DNA from: Tenacibaculum dicentrarchi
GTDB taxonomy: Bacteria > Bacteroidota > Bacteroidia > Flavobacteriales > Flavobacteriaceae
Assembly: GCF_900239345.1 (NCBI RefSeq)
Contig: NZ_OESZ01000001.1
Span: 558,001 to 622,000 of the forward strand
Direction of reading: 5' to 3'
DNA length: 64,000 nucleotides
Shown: piece by piece, positions 24,920-34,765 of the stretch
Numbering within the stretch: position 1 is the stretch's first letter
Layout of the letters: each line of letters begins with the position of its first letter
The notes under the pieces: generated by a model
What the model saw: only the letters and a program-made list of their open reading frames with translations
What the model was told of the DNA's origin: nothing
The model's database searches: none
Translations under genes and position numbers: made by a program

Positions 24920-27310
24920 ATGAAAATATATAAAATTTTATTAATAACATTATTCTCGGTATTTAGTGCGTATTCACAAAATGTACTAACAGGAACTATT
25001 ACTGATACGCATGGAGAGGGAATTGTAGGGGCTGCTATTTTTATAAAAAAAATAGAAAAAGGAACAACAACAAATATTGAAGGAAAATACGAACTTAAAA
25101 ATTTAGAAAAAGCAACGTATTTAATAATGTTTCAATCTTTAGGATACAAAACAGAAGTTAAAGAAGTAAGTATTACTACTAATATTACGACTTTAAATAT
25201 GGTTTTAGAAGAGGATAAAAGTCTTTTAGATGAAATTGTTGTTTCTGCAGGAAGAACTTCAGAAAAAATTTCAGAAATACCTGCTTCTATTACAATTGTA
25301 GGAACAAGGGAGTTGGAAAAATTAGGTACAACGACTACGAATATTAATGATATTTTAGAGTTTTCTGTCCCTGGTTTAGCTTCTAGTACAGGAACTTATT
25401 CTAATTGGGGGCAAACACTTCGTGGTAGACAACTGCTAGTAATGGTAGATGGAATACCGCAATCTACACCTCTTAGAAATGCCAAAGTGGGTTTAAAATC
25501 TTTAAATCCAAATGATATTGCCAGAGTTGAAGTTATAAAAGGAGCTACTGCTATTTACGGTAATGGTGGAGATGGTGGTATTATAAACTATATTACAAAA
25601 AAGCCAAATAAATATAAAAAATTAAGTGGTACAACAAATTTGTGGCAAACTGCTAATTTGACTAAAACTAAAGATGCTTTAGGATGGGGAGCATATCAAT
25701 CTTTATCAGGAAATATAAATAATTTTTCATACTATGCCTCTGGAAGTTTCGAGCAAACAGGTAACAAATATGATGCAAATGCAGATGTATTATTACCTAC
25801 TTATGGCTTAGATAACACAAAAATATTTAGTGGTTTATTAAAATTAGGCTATCAACTTAATGACAATCAAAAATTAAGTTTAATGGCGAATCATTATCAA
25901 ACTCGTCAAAACACTCCTTTTGTTGCTACATTAGGTTTAATAACGGTATTAAATAAAGAAGGAGATTACAAAATAACTCCAGGAAAAGGAATATTACCAA
26001 CATCAACAAATCCGATACTAGGTAGTGAAACAGGAGTTACCACTACAAATGCACAATTAAAGCACCAATTATCTGATATTTTTAACGGTACAACAAATTT
26101 AGATACTGATGTATTTTATCAAAAAAGTAAAAATATATTTTTCTATTCTCCTAGGTTTGTTGGTGGAGGACAATCTGTTGTAAATTCAGAAAAAATAGGT
26201 TTTAGACCTAATTTTCATACTGTTTTAAACATCGATTCTCTCATAAATATGTCTTTTACTTATGGTGTTGATATTTTAAAAGATAAAACAAACCAAGGGT
26301 TATTAGATGGACGCTTATGGGTTCCTAATTTAGATTTATTTAGCTACGCACCATATTTGCAAGCTAAATTTAAATATAATCAAGATTGGGTTTTTAAAGC
26401 AGGTGTACGTTACGATGCGATGAATCTTAAAATTGAAGATTTTACTACATTACCTTATTCATCTAAGTCAGATAATAATTTTACAGATCCTGTTAATGTT
26501 ATTGGTGGTGATTTAGATTTTAAAAATACCGCTATAAACTTAGGGCTTAGATATATTAAAAATGATGAATTTATACCTTATGCAAGTTATTCTCAAGGGT
26601 TTTCTCTACCTGATTTAGGTAGAACATTAAGAACTGCAATGACTGATAATGTAAATCATTTAGATATTAACGCAATCAAAACAAACAATTACGAATTTGG
26701 ATTTTTATCAAAATTTAAGCACGTACGTTTCGAAGCTGTAGGTTTTTATAGTACTTCAAACTTCGGGTTGGGGCTTATTTTTAACGATGATATTAATAGG
26801 TTTGAACAATCTAAAAATCCTCAAAAAATATATGGAGCTGAAGTTGCTACTGATTTTACTTTTTTAGAAGATAAATTACAATTTGGTGGTTCGTATTCTT
26901 TTGTTGAAGGATTAAAACATACTCCAGGAAATCCAAATGATTTAAGTTATATTGGTGGCGATGTTATTTCTCCTCCTAAAACGACTGCGTATATTAATAT
27001 TGAACCAATAAAAAATCTAACGTCATCAGTGCGTTTAATTTATACAGGTAATCGCAATCGATTTAATCCGAAGGAAAAAGAAGGTATATATTCTTATAAT
27101 TATAGAGAAGTACCTGTAAAAGGATACACAATGCTTAATTTTTCAAGTACATATACTGTAAAAAATAATATAAAATTATCGGTTGCGGTAAATAACTTAT
27201 TAAATGAGTTCTTTTTACCTGCAAGAGCACAATGGGCAGCCCCATTAAGAAGTCAAACTAGCGCAGGTGAAGGAATAAATGCTAAACTAGGAGTGGTTTA
27301 TGAATTTTAG
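24920..27310 (+). CDS. TonB-dependent receptor with carboxypeptidase-regulatory-like N-terminal domain
   Basis: This 796-residue outer-membrane receptor has, in order: a signal peptide ending YSQ; a carboxypeptidase-D regulatory-like domain (about 20-105, LTGTITDTHGEGIVGAAIF); the plug domain (LDEIVVSAGRTSEKISEIPASITIV to RVEVIKGATAIYGNGGDGGIINYIT); and a 22-strand barrel ending in GVVYEF. I start at 24920, where the signal peptide begins. The gene behind it encodes a PepSY membrane protein of the kind that accompanies ferric-siderophore receptors, so iron-chelate uptake is likely. The exact ligand is unknown. Confidence 0.93.
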   Translation: MKIYKILLITLFSVFSAYSQNVLTGTITDTHGEGIVGAAIFIKKIEKGTTTNIEGKYELKNLEKATYLIMFQSLGYKTEVKEVSITTNITTLNMVLEEDKSLLDEIVVSAGRTSEKISEIPASITIVGTRELEKLGTTTTNINDILEFSVPGLASSTGTYSNWGQTLRGRQLLVMVDGIPQSTPLRNAKVGLKSLNPNDIARVEVIKGATAIYGNGGDGGIINYITKKPNKYKKLSGTTNLWQTANLTKTKDALGWGAYQSLSGNINNFSYYASGSFEQTGNKYDANADVLLPTYGLDNTKIFSGLLKLGYQLNDNQKLSLMANHYQTRQNTPFVATLGLITVLNKEGDYKITPGKGILPTSTNPILGSETGVTTTNAQLKHQLSDIFNGTTNLDTDVFYQKSKNIFFYSPRFVGGGQSVVNSEKIGFRPNFHTVLNIDSLINMSFTYGVDILKDKTNQGLLDGRLWVPNLDLFSYAPYLQAKFKYNQDWVFKAGVRYDAMNLKIEDFTTLPYSSKSDNNFTDPVNVIGGDLDFKNTAINLGLRYIKNDEFIPYASYSQGFSLPDLGRTLRTAMTDNVNHLDINAIKTNNYEFGFLSKFKHVRFEAVGFYSTSNFGLGLIFNDDINRFEQSKNPQKIYGAEVATDFTFLEDKLQFGGSYSFVEGLKHTPGNPNDLSYIGGDVISPPKTTAYINIEPIKNLTSSVRLIYTGNRNRFNPKEKEGIYSYNYREVPVKGYTMLNFSSTYTVKNNIKLSVAVNNLLNEFFLPARAQWAAPLRSQTSAGEGINAKLGVVYEF

Positions 27311-27336
27311 AAGAAAATAAATAAATAATTTTATCA

Positions 27337-27368
27337 AAAAAAGCGAATGATTTACATTCGCTTTTTTT
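27337..27368 (+). terminator. intrinsic terminator between receptor and PepSY gene
   Basis: Stem AAAAAAGCGAATG/CATTCGCTTTTTT, loop ATTTA. It may attenuate rather than fully end transcription, since the next gene starts 19 nt later with no evident promoter of its own. Confidence 0.85.
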
Positions 27369-27386
27369 TAATATGTAACGAAGTAA

Positions 27387-28460
27387 ATGAAACCCTATAA
27401 AATAATTAAAATACTTCATTTATGGCTTGGTTTAACTGTTGGAGCTATTGTTTCTTTTTCAGGAATAACAGGCTCTTTATATCTTTTGCAACCTGAAATT
27501 GCTGCTTATTTAACAGCTAAAGAATTAAATATTGATACTTTTAATAAAACAAAGATATCTTATCAAAAAAATATTCAGACAGTCGCTAAACTAACAGAAA
27601 TACATGGTGATTCTATCAAAAAAATACAACTTCCTTATCGAAAAAATAATTATATTATTTTAACTTTTTTAAATGGAACAACTTCTTATTTTCATCCTGA
27701 AAAGGGTGTTTATTTAGGAAATAATTTAAAAATAAACTCCTTTTTTGAAATACTATTACAACTTCATAGAAACTTATGTTTTAAACCTTATGGAAGTTAT
27801 ATTATAGGAGTGTCATCTCTTATTTTTTGCTTTTTGATATTAATTTCAGGGTTTTTATTGTGGCGTAGGAGCTATAAAAAAAGATGGAAAAAAGGGTTTA
27901 CGATAAATTGGTATTCTTCTAAAAAGAAATTTAATTATAATTTGCATAAAGTAGCAGGCATTTATTTTATAATACCATTAATAATGCTTTCTTTTTCAGG
28001 AGCATATTTTACTTTTCATAAAGAATATAGAATATTATTATCGGTATTACCAGCGTATAAAATAGCAGAAAACTCTAGTATTCATAAAACCAAAATAGGC
28101 GGTTTTTTCGATATTGAAAAGCAAACAAAAAGGTTATTTCCTGATGATAAACTTTGGTCAATATATTATCCTTCAAAAAAAGATGAATATTATCGATTTA
28201 GGTTTATAAACACGCTTAAAATTGAAAGTGGACTTAGAAAGTCAACAGATATTTTTACAGATAAAAATTCAACAATAGTTAAAATAAACTCTTTTTATAA
28301 AAATCCATTATCTTTGAGAATAACAGCACAAATGTATCCAATTCATATTGGCGAATCATTCGGCTTTTTTCATCGTATTTTAGTTTTTATTACAGGGTTT
28401 ATTCCACTGATTCTTTACATAACAGGAATTCGTTTTTATTTATATAAAAAACGTAGATAA
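27387..28460 (+). CDS. PepSY-associated transmembrane protein
   Basis: This 357-residue inner-membrane protein has four hydrophobic segments (about 12-32, 138-160, 190-210 and 330-350) and PepSY-like extracytoplasmic parts. Paired histidines near the membrane (ILHLWLG at the start, LQLHRNL, YNLHKVAGI, FGFFHRIL) are of the kind that bind haem in this family. Members act with siderophore receptors, probably reducing ferric chelates in the periplasm. It follows the TonB receptor by 76 nt. Confidence 0.88.
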   Translation: MKPYKIIKILHLWLGLTVGAIVSFSGITGSLYLLQPEIAAYLTAKELNIDTFNKTKISYQKNIQTVAKLTEIHGDSIKKIQLPYRKNNYIILTFLNGTTSYFHPEKGVYLGNNLKINSFFEILLQLHRNLCFKPYGSYIIGVSSLIFCFLILISGFLLWRRSYKKRWKKGFTINWYSSKKKFNYNLHKVAGIYFIIPLIMLSFSGAYFTFHKEYRILLSVLPAYKIAENSSIHKTKIGGFFDIEKQTKRLFPDDKLWSIYYPSKKDEYYRFRFINTLKIESGLRKSTDIFTDKNSTIVKINSFYKNPLSLRITAQMYPIHIGESFGFFHRILVFITGFIPLILYITGIRFYLYKKRR

Positions 28461-28523
28461 TCCATTATTAAAAATGATTTTTGAAAACAGTTTAACTGAA
28501 TTTCAATATTATAAATTATGATG

Positions 28524-28531
28524 TACTTTTG
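28524..28531 (+). promoter_or_regulatory. -7 element of the thioesterase gene
   Basis: TACTTTTG, 17 nt before the ATG at 28549. Confidence 0.55.
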
Positions 28532-28548
28532 TTATTAAAAAAGAACAG

Positions 28549-28989
28549 ATGAGTTTTAGCGTACAATTTAAAACACGATGGGCAGATTTTGATGCCAATA
28601 TTCATATGCGTCATACCGCATACAACGATTATGCTGCCGAAGTTAGATTGCGTTTTTTTAAAGAACACAATATTTCTATTCAAGATTTTACTAAAGAAAA
28701 AACAGGTCCTATTTTATTTGAAGAAAACACCAAATTTTTACGTGAAATTCACATGGGAACTGATATTTCGGTAAATTTAAAAATTATTGGTTTATCAAAT
28801 AAAGGTGAGCGTTGGAAAATTCAACATGAAGTTTTTAATGAAAAAGGCGATTTATCGGCAGTAATTACCGTGTATGGAGCTTGGTTAGATTTGGTAAAAA
28901 GAAAATTAACGGTTCCGTCTGAAAAATTTCAAACAATTTTCAATAAAGTAGAAAAAACAGCCGATTTTCAAGAAATTATCTTAAAATAA
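28549..28989 (+). CDS. acyl-CoA thioesterase, hotdog fold (4HBT-like)
   Basis: This 146-residue single hotdog-fold protein has the TRWADFDANIHMRHTAYNDY motif, in which the aspartate of the 4-hydroxybenzoyl-CoA thioesterase/YbgC group is present. Hydrolysis of an acyl-CoA or acyl-ACP in the cytoplasm is the likely activity; the substrate is unknown. It lies 16 nt upstream of the nuclease gene and is probably cotranscribed, though a functional link is not obvious. Confidence 0.88.
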   Translation: MSFSVQFKTRWADFDANIHMRHTAYNDYAAEVRLRFFKEHNISIQDFTKEKTGPILFEENTKFLREIHMGTDISVNLKIIGLSNKGERWKIQHEVFNEKGDLSAVITVYGAWLDLVKRKLTVPSEKFQTIFNKVEKTADFQEIILK

Positions 28990-29005
28990 TAGTAAATAAT
29001 ATTTA

Positions 29006-29800
29006 ATGAGTATATCTAAAAAAATAAAATTAATTGTAGCAATTATTGTCCTTATTACTGGGTGTTTATTAAAACAAACCCCTGGCGATACTACCACAGA
29101 TGTTACACGAAATCCTAGTGGTTTTAATTATTTACCTACTTCAACAACGGGCGTTATTGTAAAGCATGATGGTTTTCAATTATCGTATAACGAAAAACAT
29201 GAACAGGCAGAATGGGTAGCTTATTCTTTGAGTAAAAATGATATTAAGACTACTAAAATTAAGCGTCCTTATTTTATTAATGACCCAAAGGTAAAAACAC
29301 GGTCGGCAAATTATAAAAGTTATAAAAAATCAGGCTACGATAGAGGTCATTTATGCCCTGCTGCCGATAAAAAATATTCAGTAGAGGCGTATAATGAAAC
29401 TTTTTACACTTCTAATGTTACGCCACAAAGACATAGTTTTAATGCAGGAATTTGGCTTCGATTAGAAGAAAAAACGCGTTATTGGGCTAAGAAATATCAA
29501 AATATATATGTGGTAACAGGTGGTATTTTACAAGATGATTTAAGAACTATCGGACGTGATAAAGTATCTATTCCTAAAGAGTTTTATAAAATAATTGTAG
29601 ATTATACAAATCCAAGCCAAGCAAAAGCGATTGCTTTTTTAATACCTCATAAAAAAAGTAAAAAACCGTTGTATGAATTTGTGGTTTCTATTGATGCTTT
29701 AGAAGCAAAAACAGGAATCGATTTTTTCCCTGAATTACCAGATAATATTGAAGATAAAGTAGAAAGTTCTAGTAATTATAAAGCGTGGGTTTTTAGGTAA
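29006..29800 (+). CDS. DNA/RNA non-specific endonuclease (NUC1 family), lipoprotein
   Basis: This 264-residue protein belongs to the beta-beta-alpha-metal nuclease family of Serratia nuclease and EndoG. The catalytic motif is Asp112-Arg-Gly-His115 in YDRGHLCPAADKK. The metal-binding asparagine region is TSNVTPQRHSFNAGIW. A lipobox LITGC places Cys20 at the lipid anchor, so the enzyme acts outside the cytoplasm. It may use extracellular DNA as a phosphate or nucleotide source. No immunity protein is adjacent, as expected for an exported enzyme. Confidence 0.94.
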   Translation: MSISKKIKLIVAIIVLITGCLLKQTPGDTTTDVTRNPSGFNYLPTSTTGVIVKHDGFQLSYNEKHEQAEWVAYSLSKNDIKTTKIKRPYFINDPKVKTRSANYKSYKKSGYDRGHLCPAADKKYSVEAYNETFYTSNVTPQRHSFNAGIWLRLEEKTRYWAKKYQNIYVVTGGILQDDLRTIGRDKVSIPKEFYKIIVDYTNPSQAKAIAFLIPHKKSKKPLYEFVVSIDALEAKTGIDFFPELPDNIEDKVESSSNYKAWVFR

Positions 29801-29834
29801 ATTAAACCTAGTTATCTATTATAGAATATGAAAT

Positions 29835-29866
29835 AAAATCCTACGCAAAATGTGTAGGATTTTTTA
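29835..29866 (+). terminator. intrinsic terminator after the nuclease gene
   Basis: Stem AAAATCCTACGC/GTGTAGGATTTT with one wobble pair and a T-tract. Confidence 0.88.
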
Positions 29867-29956
29867 TTAGTGAGTATTCTATTCAAATTAAAATAAAAGA
29901 GTATCTTAAAAAAAGTACTTTTACATTTCCAATAAATAGCGTAGCATAACTTTGTA

Positions 29957-32395
29957 ATGATAGAAAATAAAGAATTAGACCTTGCCGTTCAGTTTATAGA
30001 AAAAACAGATAGAAACCTTTTTATCACAGGGAAAGCAGGAACAGGAAAAACTACTTTTTTACATAAAATAAAAAATGAATCTTTAAAAAGAATGGTTATT
30101 GTAGCGCCCACTGGCGTTGCGGCAATTAATGCAAAAGGAGCAACGATTCATTCTTTTTTTCAGATGCCTTTTGGGCCTATTTTACCAAATCAGATTGAAA
30201 ATACTTCGACTCAGCAACGTAAGTTTAATAAAACTAAAATTGATATTATTAAATCATTAGATTTAGTAATTATTGATGAAATTAGTATGGTTCGAGCCGA
30301 TTTATTAGACGGAATTGACCAAGTTTTAAGAAAATATAAGAATCGCCATAAAGTTTTTGGCGGTGCACAGGTTTTAATGATTGGCGATTTACAGCAATTA
30401 TCGCCAGTAGTAAGACCAAATGATTGGAATTTATTAAAAGAACATTATAAATCTGTTTATTTTTTTAGTAGTAAAGCTTTTCAAGAATCGAATACAATAG
30501 CTATCGAACTAAAAAAAATATATAGACAAAAGAATGATGCTTTTATAAAAATATTAAATGAAATCAGAAATGACTCTTTGTCTTATGATTCTGAAAAAAT
30601 ATTAAATGAAAGATATGACCCTAATTTTCAGCCTAAAAAAAATGAAGGGTATATTACATTAACTACTCATAATAAAAGGGCAGAGGCAATTAACACGCTA
30701 GAATTAGAAAAAATAAAGAAGAAAAGTTTCTTTTTTAAAGCTGATGTTTCTGGTAAATTTAATGAAAATTCCTATCCAAATAGTGATGATTTAGAATTAA
30801 AAATAGGGGCTCAGGTAATGTTTATTAAAAATGATAGCTCACCTGAAAAACGATACTTCAATGGTAAAATTGGCGAAATAAAAAGTATTGATGATGATAC
30901 TATTTACGTAAAATGCCCTAATGATGATTTTGAAATTGAAACAAAGAAAGAAATTTGGGAGAATATAAGCTATTCAATCGATGAAGAAACTAAAGAAATA
31001 AAAGAAGATGTTGCGGGTTCTTTTACACAAATTCCGTTGCGATTGGCTTGGGCAATTACCATTCATAAAAGCCAAGGGTTAACTTTTGAAAAAGCAATTA
31101 TTGATGCAGAAGCTTCTTTTGCACACGGTCAAACGTATGTGGCTCTTAGTCGATGTACGAGTTTGGAAGGAATTGTTTTGAAAACAAGGATTAGAAGTAG
31201 TTCAATTATTAACGATAGAACCGTAGATTCTTTTAATAAAAATGTAAGCCAGAATATTCCTGATAAAACTGTTTTAGATGATTCTGAAAAAAAATATCAG
31301 CTTAATTTAATTGCCGAATTATTTGATTTCCGCCCGTTTTTATATCCAACTACAAGGGCTATTGATATTTTTTATAAAAATCAAACTAGTTTAAATGGTA
31401 TTATGATTACTCATTTAGAAACTATTAAAGATGATGGAATTATTCCGTTATTAAAAATTGCCAATGGTTTTAAAAATCAATTAGAAGCACTTTCTAAAGA
31501 TACAGAATTAGCTGAAAATAGCACTGTAATTAATGATAGATTTGCAAAGGCGATTACTTATTTTAAAACGCAAACGCAAGAGTTTATAAAAAAACCATTA
31601 AGTGGAATTTCTTTTTCTACCGATAATAAAGCAGTTCAAAAAGACTTAGAAACCCAAATTTATACCTTAAAAAATTTACTATCGATTAAATTATATTGTT
31701 TCTTAAAATTAAAAGATACTTTTAAGGTAAAAGATTATTTGCAAATTCGTGCCGATGCAGTTTTACTAAATACCGAAAAGCCTGTTAAAAAAATATTTGT
31801 ATCAGCAAAAGATCCTGCTTTGGCGGTAAGTTTACGTATGTTAAGGGATGAAATTTCTAAAAAACAAAATACGGCTCCTTTTCAAATTTTTAGTCAAAAA
31901 ACATTGTATGCAATTTGCGACAGTCTTCCTAAAACTGCTAAAGAATTATTAAAAGTAGAAGGTATGGGGAAAGTTAGAGTACAAAAATATGGTGGTCAAA
32001 TTTTAGATGCCGTTAGTTTTTATTGTAAGAAAAACAAATTGAAATCGTCGGTTAAAACTGTTTCAAAAACAGGGAAATTAGCTGTAAAAAAAAGAACTGA
32101 AATAAAAATACCTACCAGAGAAATTACTTATAATTTCTTTAAACAAGGGGTGTCAGCAAAAGAAATAGCAACTAAAAGAGGGTTAACTTTAAACACTATT
32201 GAAACACATTTAATGAGTTATATTAGTGCTGGAGATATTGATGTATTAGATGTTATACCTTTAAAAAAGTATAAAGAATTAGTAGAAACCATTGAAGAAA
32301 CGGAATTTAAAAGTCTAAGTGATTTAAAGAAAAAAATGGATAAGAAATTTTCCTTTTCAGAATTAAAAATGGTGTTACTTTCATTGAAATTATAA
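29957..32395 (+). CDS. Pif1/RecD-like DNA helicase with HRDC and helix-turn-helix C-terminal domains
   Basis: This 812-residue superfamily 1B helicase has Walker A GKAGTGKTT at residues 25-33 and Walker B IIDEISM. PTGVAAINAKGATIHSFF and GDLQQLSPV are Pif1-type motifs, and the late motif is WAITIHKSQGLTFEKAIID. After residue 430 come a linker, an HRDC-like domain (FSQKTLYAICDSLPKTAKELLKVEGMG) and an RQC-like helix-turn-helix (ITYNFFKQGVSAKEIATKRGL). It probably resolves unusual DNA structures during replication or repair. The stop codon abuts REPIN element copy 2. Confidence 0.93.
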   Translation: MIENKELDLAVQFIEKTDRNLFITGKAGTGKTTFLHKIKNESLKRMVIVAPTGVAAINAKGATIHSFFQMPFGPILPNQIENTSTQQRKFNKTKIDIIKSLDLVIIDEISMVRADLLDGIDQVLRKYKNRHKVFGGAQVLMIGDLQQLSPVVRPNDWNLLKEHYKSVYFFSSKAFQESNTIAIELKKIYRQKNDAFIKILNEIRNDSLSYDSEKILNERYDPNFQPKKNEGYITLTTHNKRAEAINTLELEKIKKKSFFFKADVSGKFNENSYPNSDDLELKIGAQVMFIKNDSSPEKRYFNGKIGEIKSIDDDTIYVKCPNDDFEIETKKEIWENISYSIDEETKEIKEDVAGSFTQIPLRLAWAITIHKSQGLTFEKAIIDAEASFAHGQTYVALSRCTSLEGIVLKTRIRSSSIINDRTVDSFNKNVSQNIPDKTVLDDSEKKYQLNLIAELFDFRPFLYPTTRAIDIFYKNQTSLNGIMITHLETIKDDGIIPLLKIANGFKNQLEALSKDTELAENSTVINDRFAKAITYFKTQTQEFIKKPLSGISFSTDNKAVQKDLETQIYTLKNLLSIKLYCFLKLKDTFKVKDYLQIRADAVLLNTEKPVKKIFVSAKDPALAVSLRMLRDEISKKQNTAPFQIFSQKTLYAICDSLPKTAKELLKVEGMGKVRVQKYGGQILDAVSFYCKKNKLKSSVKTVSKTGKLAVKKRTEIKIPTREITYNFFKQGVSAKEIATKRGLTLNTIETHLMSYISAGDIDVLDVIPLKKYKELVETIEETEFKSLSDLKKKMDKKFSFSELKMVLLSLKL

Positions 32396-32572
32396 GAGCC
32401 TGTTTAAATTTTATTAAAAAAAAGTTTTATAACAGGAAAACAGAAAATCGAATCCGTCAACCTGAATTTATTTCAGGTTCGCACCCTGATTTGCCTAGTT
32501 CTCCTGTTGATGCGATGCTGAAATAAATTCAGCATGACGAGAATTTGATTGTTTATTTAATTTTTAAAGCTA
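32396..32572 (+). repeat. REPIN-containing element copy 2
   Basis: It begins with GAGCCTGTTTAAATTT directly after the helicase stop codon. The core (32455-32539) has two inverted 31-nt units at 32455-32485 and 32509-32539, each folding as a CTGAA...TTCAG hairpin. The far end no longer shows a clean copy of the terminal repeat (AATTTTTAAAGC), so the right boundary is approximate. Same direction relative to the upstream gene as copies 1 and 3. Confidence 0.8.
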
Positions 32573-32602
32573 AATTAAATAAATAATCAAAAAAATTATT
32601 AA

Positions 32603-32639
32603 AAAAAAGACCATTCAATTATTTTGAATGGTCTTTTTT
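32603..32639. terminator. bidirectional terminator between the helicase gene and sufD
   Basis: Perfect 14-bp stem AAAAGACCATTCAA and its complement, with A- and T-tracts on both sides. Confidence 0.9.
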
Positions 32640-32662
32640 ATACAATATGTTTAGAGTGAATT

Positions 32663-33979
32663 TTACAAATCAAAACCAATATTAACAGCAAGTTTTTCGG
32701 CTATTAATTTATTAATTCGTTTTTTTACCTCTGGTATTTTTACACTTTCTAAAACCGTGTTGGCAAAGGCATACATTAATAATGCTTGAGCTTCTTTTTT
32801 AGGAATTCCACGTTGTTGCATGTAAAATAAAGCATCTTCATCTAACTGCCCGATAGTACAACCGTGTGAACATTTTACATCATCAGCAAAAATTTCTAAT
32901 TGCGGTTTTGCATTAATTGTTGCTTTATCGCTAATTAAAACATTGTTGTTTTGCTGATACGCATTTGTTTTCTGAGCTTCTTTTTCAACAATTACTTTTC
33001 CGTTGAAAACTGCCGTAGAACGTCCGCCGTAAATACCTTTGTAATCTTGATGCGATTCGCAATTTGGTTCAATATGATGCACCAAGGTATGATGATCAAT
33101 ATGTTGTTTTCCTTCAGAAATCGTAATTCCTTTTAAAATAGAATCGATATGTTCGCCTTTTTGATAAAAATTCAAATTATTACGAGTAATATTTCCTCCA
33201 AAAGAAAAAGTATGCACCGAAACAATACTGCTCGATTTTTGTTCGATATAAACATTATCAACTAATGACGCATTTTCATGGTCATTTTGAATTTTATACA
33301 TATCAACCGTAGCATCTTTTTTAGCAAAAACCTCGGTAACCGCATTTGTTAAAACAGGGTTTGAAGTTAAACTTTGATGACGCTCAATAATTTGAACATG
33401 GGCATTCTGCTCGGCAATAATTAAATTACGAGGCTGTGTCATTACCGCATCTTTTTCTTTATCCGTGGTAAAATAAATAATTTGAATCGGCTTTTGAACT
33501 TCTACATTTTTAGGAATATAAATATAGGCTCCCTCGTTTGCAAAGGCGGTATTTAGCGATGTTAAATTATCTTGTTTGGCTATTTTATTGAAATAATCTT
33601 CAATAATAGTTGAATATTTTGGTTTTTTTAATGCCGATGACATTAAACAAACATCAATAGTATCGTGCGTGGTTTCTGATAAAAAAGAACTGTATTTTCC
33701 GTTGATAAAAACTACTTTATAAGTATCTATATCGTGGATGAAATATTTCTTTACATCGGCTAAATCAATAGCAACTTCCGAGTTTGGAAAAATATTATAA
33801 TCGTGCTTTAACACCGAATTTAAAGACGTGTATTTCCATGCTTCTAATTTCTTAGTAGGAAATCCTGAATCTTCAAAATTTTGAAATGCTTTGCTTCTAA
33901 TATCGTGTACATCAGAATTAATATCTTCACCATTTTCAAAGGCAACGTACGATGCGGTTATTTTGTCTTTTAATTCCAT
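32663..33979 (-). CDS. sufD: Fe-S cluster assembly protein SufD
   Basis: This 438-residue scaffold component forms the SufBC2D complex that builds iron-sulfur clusters. The C-terminal beta-helix region carries KCSHGCTIGQLDEDALFYMQQRGI, the family signature, and the N-terminus has the usual LEAWKYTSL stretch. It is the last gene of the operon and follows sufC by 8 nt. The cysteine desulfurase gene sufS, often next, is absent: a terminator and the convergent helicase gene follow instead. Confidence 0.96.
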   Translation of the reverse strand: MELKDKITASYVAFENGEDINSDVHDIRSKAFQNFEDSGFPTKKLEAWKYTSLNSVLKHDYNIFPNSEVAIDLADVKKYFIHDIDTYKVVFINGKYSSFLSETTHDTIDVCLMSSALKKPKYSTIIEDYFNKIAKQDNLTSLNTAFANEGAYIYIPKNVEVQKPIQIIYFTTDKEKDAVMTQPRNLIIAEQNAHVQIIERHQSLTSNPVLTNAVTEVFAKKDATVDMYKIQNDHENASLVDNVYIEQKSSSIVSVHTFSFGGNITRNNLNFYQKGEHIDSILKGITISEGKQHIDHHTLVHHIEPNCESHQDYKGIYGGRSTAVFNGKVIVEKEAQKTNAYQQNNNVLISDKATINAKPQLEIFADDVKCSHGCTIGQLDEDALFYMQQRGIPKKEAQALLMYAFANTVLESVKIPEVKKRINKLIAEKLAVNIGFDL

Positions 33980-33987
33980 ATATTTTT

Positions 33988-34740
33988 TTAAGAATTAACT
34001 TCATCTTTAATCCAATCATATCCTTTTGCTTCTAATTCTAAAGCTAAAGAAGCATCACCAGATTTTACAATTTGACCATTGTATAAAACGTGTACAAAAT
34101 CAGGAACGATATAATCTAATAAACGCTGATAATGTGTAATAACAATTACTGCGTTATCTTTCGATTTTAATTTATTAACTCCGTTAGCTACAATACGTAA
34201 AGCATCAATATCTAAACCAGAATCTGTTTCATCTAAAATGGCTAATTTAGGTTCTAACATTGCCATTTGAAAAATTTCATTACGTTTCTTTTCTCCACCA
34301 GAAAACCCTTGGTTTAATGAACGAGATAAGAATTTACGGTCTATTTCTAATAATTCTGATTTCTCACGAATCATTTTAAGCATATCTTTAGCAGGCATTT
34401 CTTCTAAACCTTTAGCTTTACGAGATTCGTTTATAGCTGTTTTAATAAAGTTAGTTACGGTAACTCCAGGAATTTCAACAGGATATTGAAAAGATAAAAA
34501 CACACCATTGTGTGCTCTTTCTTCAGGAGCTAATTCACTAATATCTTCTCCATTAAGTTCTATTGAACCTTGTGTAACTTCATATTCTTCTTTTCCTGCA
34601 ATTACAGAAGCCATAGTACTTTTACCTGCACCGTTTGGTCCCATTATAGCATGAACTTCTCCTGCTTTAATTTCTAAATTCAATCCTTTTAAGATTGATT
34701 TATCTTCTATGTTAGCGTGTAAATTTTCTATTTTTAACAT
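33988..34740 (-). CDS. sufC: Fe-S cluster assembly ATPase SufC
   Basis: This 250-residue ABC-type ATPase energises the SufBCD scaffold. Walker A is GPNGAGKST. The signature region is FSGGEKKRNEIFQ, the SufC variant of the ABC signature, Walker B is LAILDETDSGLD, and the H-loop is VITHYQR. It lies 25 nt after sufB and 8 nt before sufD, so the three are surely cotranscribed. Confidence 0.97.
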   Translation of the reverse strand: MLKIENLHANIEDKSILKGLNLEIKAGEVHAIMGPNGAGKSTMASVIAGKEEYEVTQGSIELNGEDISELAPEERAHNGVFLSFQYPVEIPGVTVTNFIKTAINESRKAKGLEEMPAKDMLKMIREKSELLEIDRKFLSRSLNQGFSGGEKKRNEIFQMAMLEPKLAILDETDSGLDIDALRIVANGVNKLKSKDNAVIVITHYQRLLDYIVPDFVHVLYNGQIVKSGDASLALELEAKGYDWIKDEVNS

Positions 34741-34765
34741 GGTAATATATCTTTGTTATTGGCTA

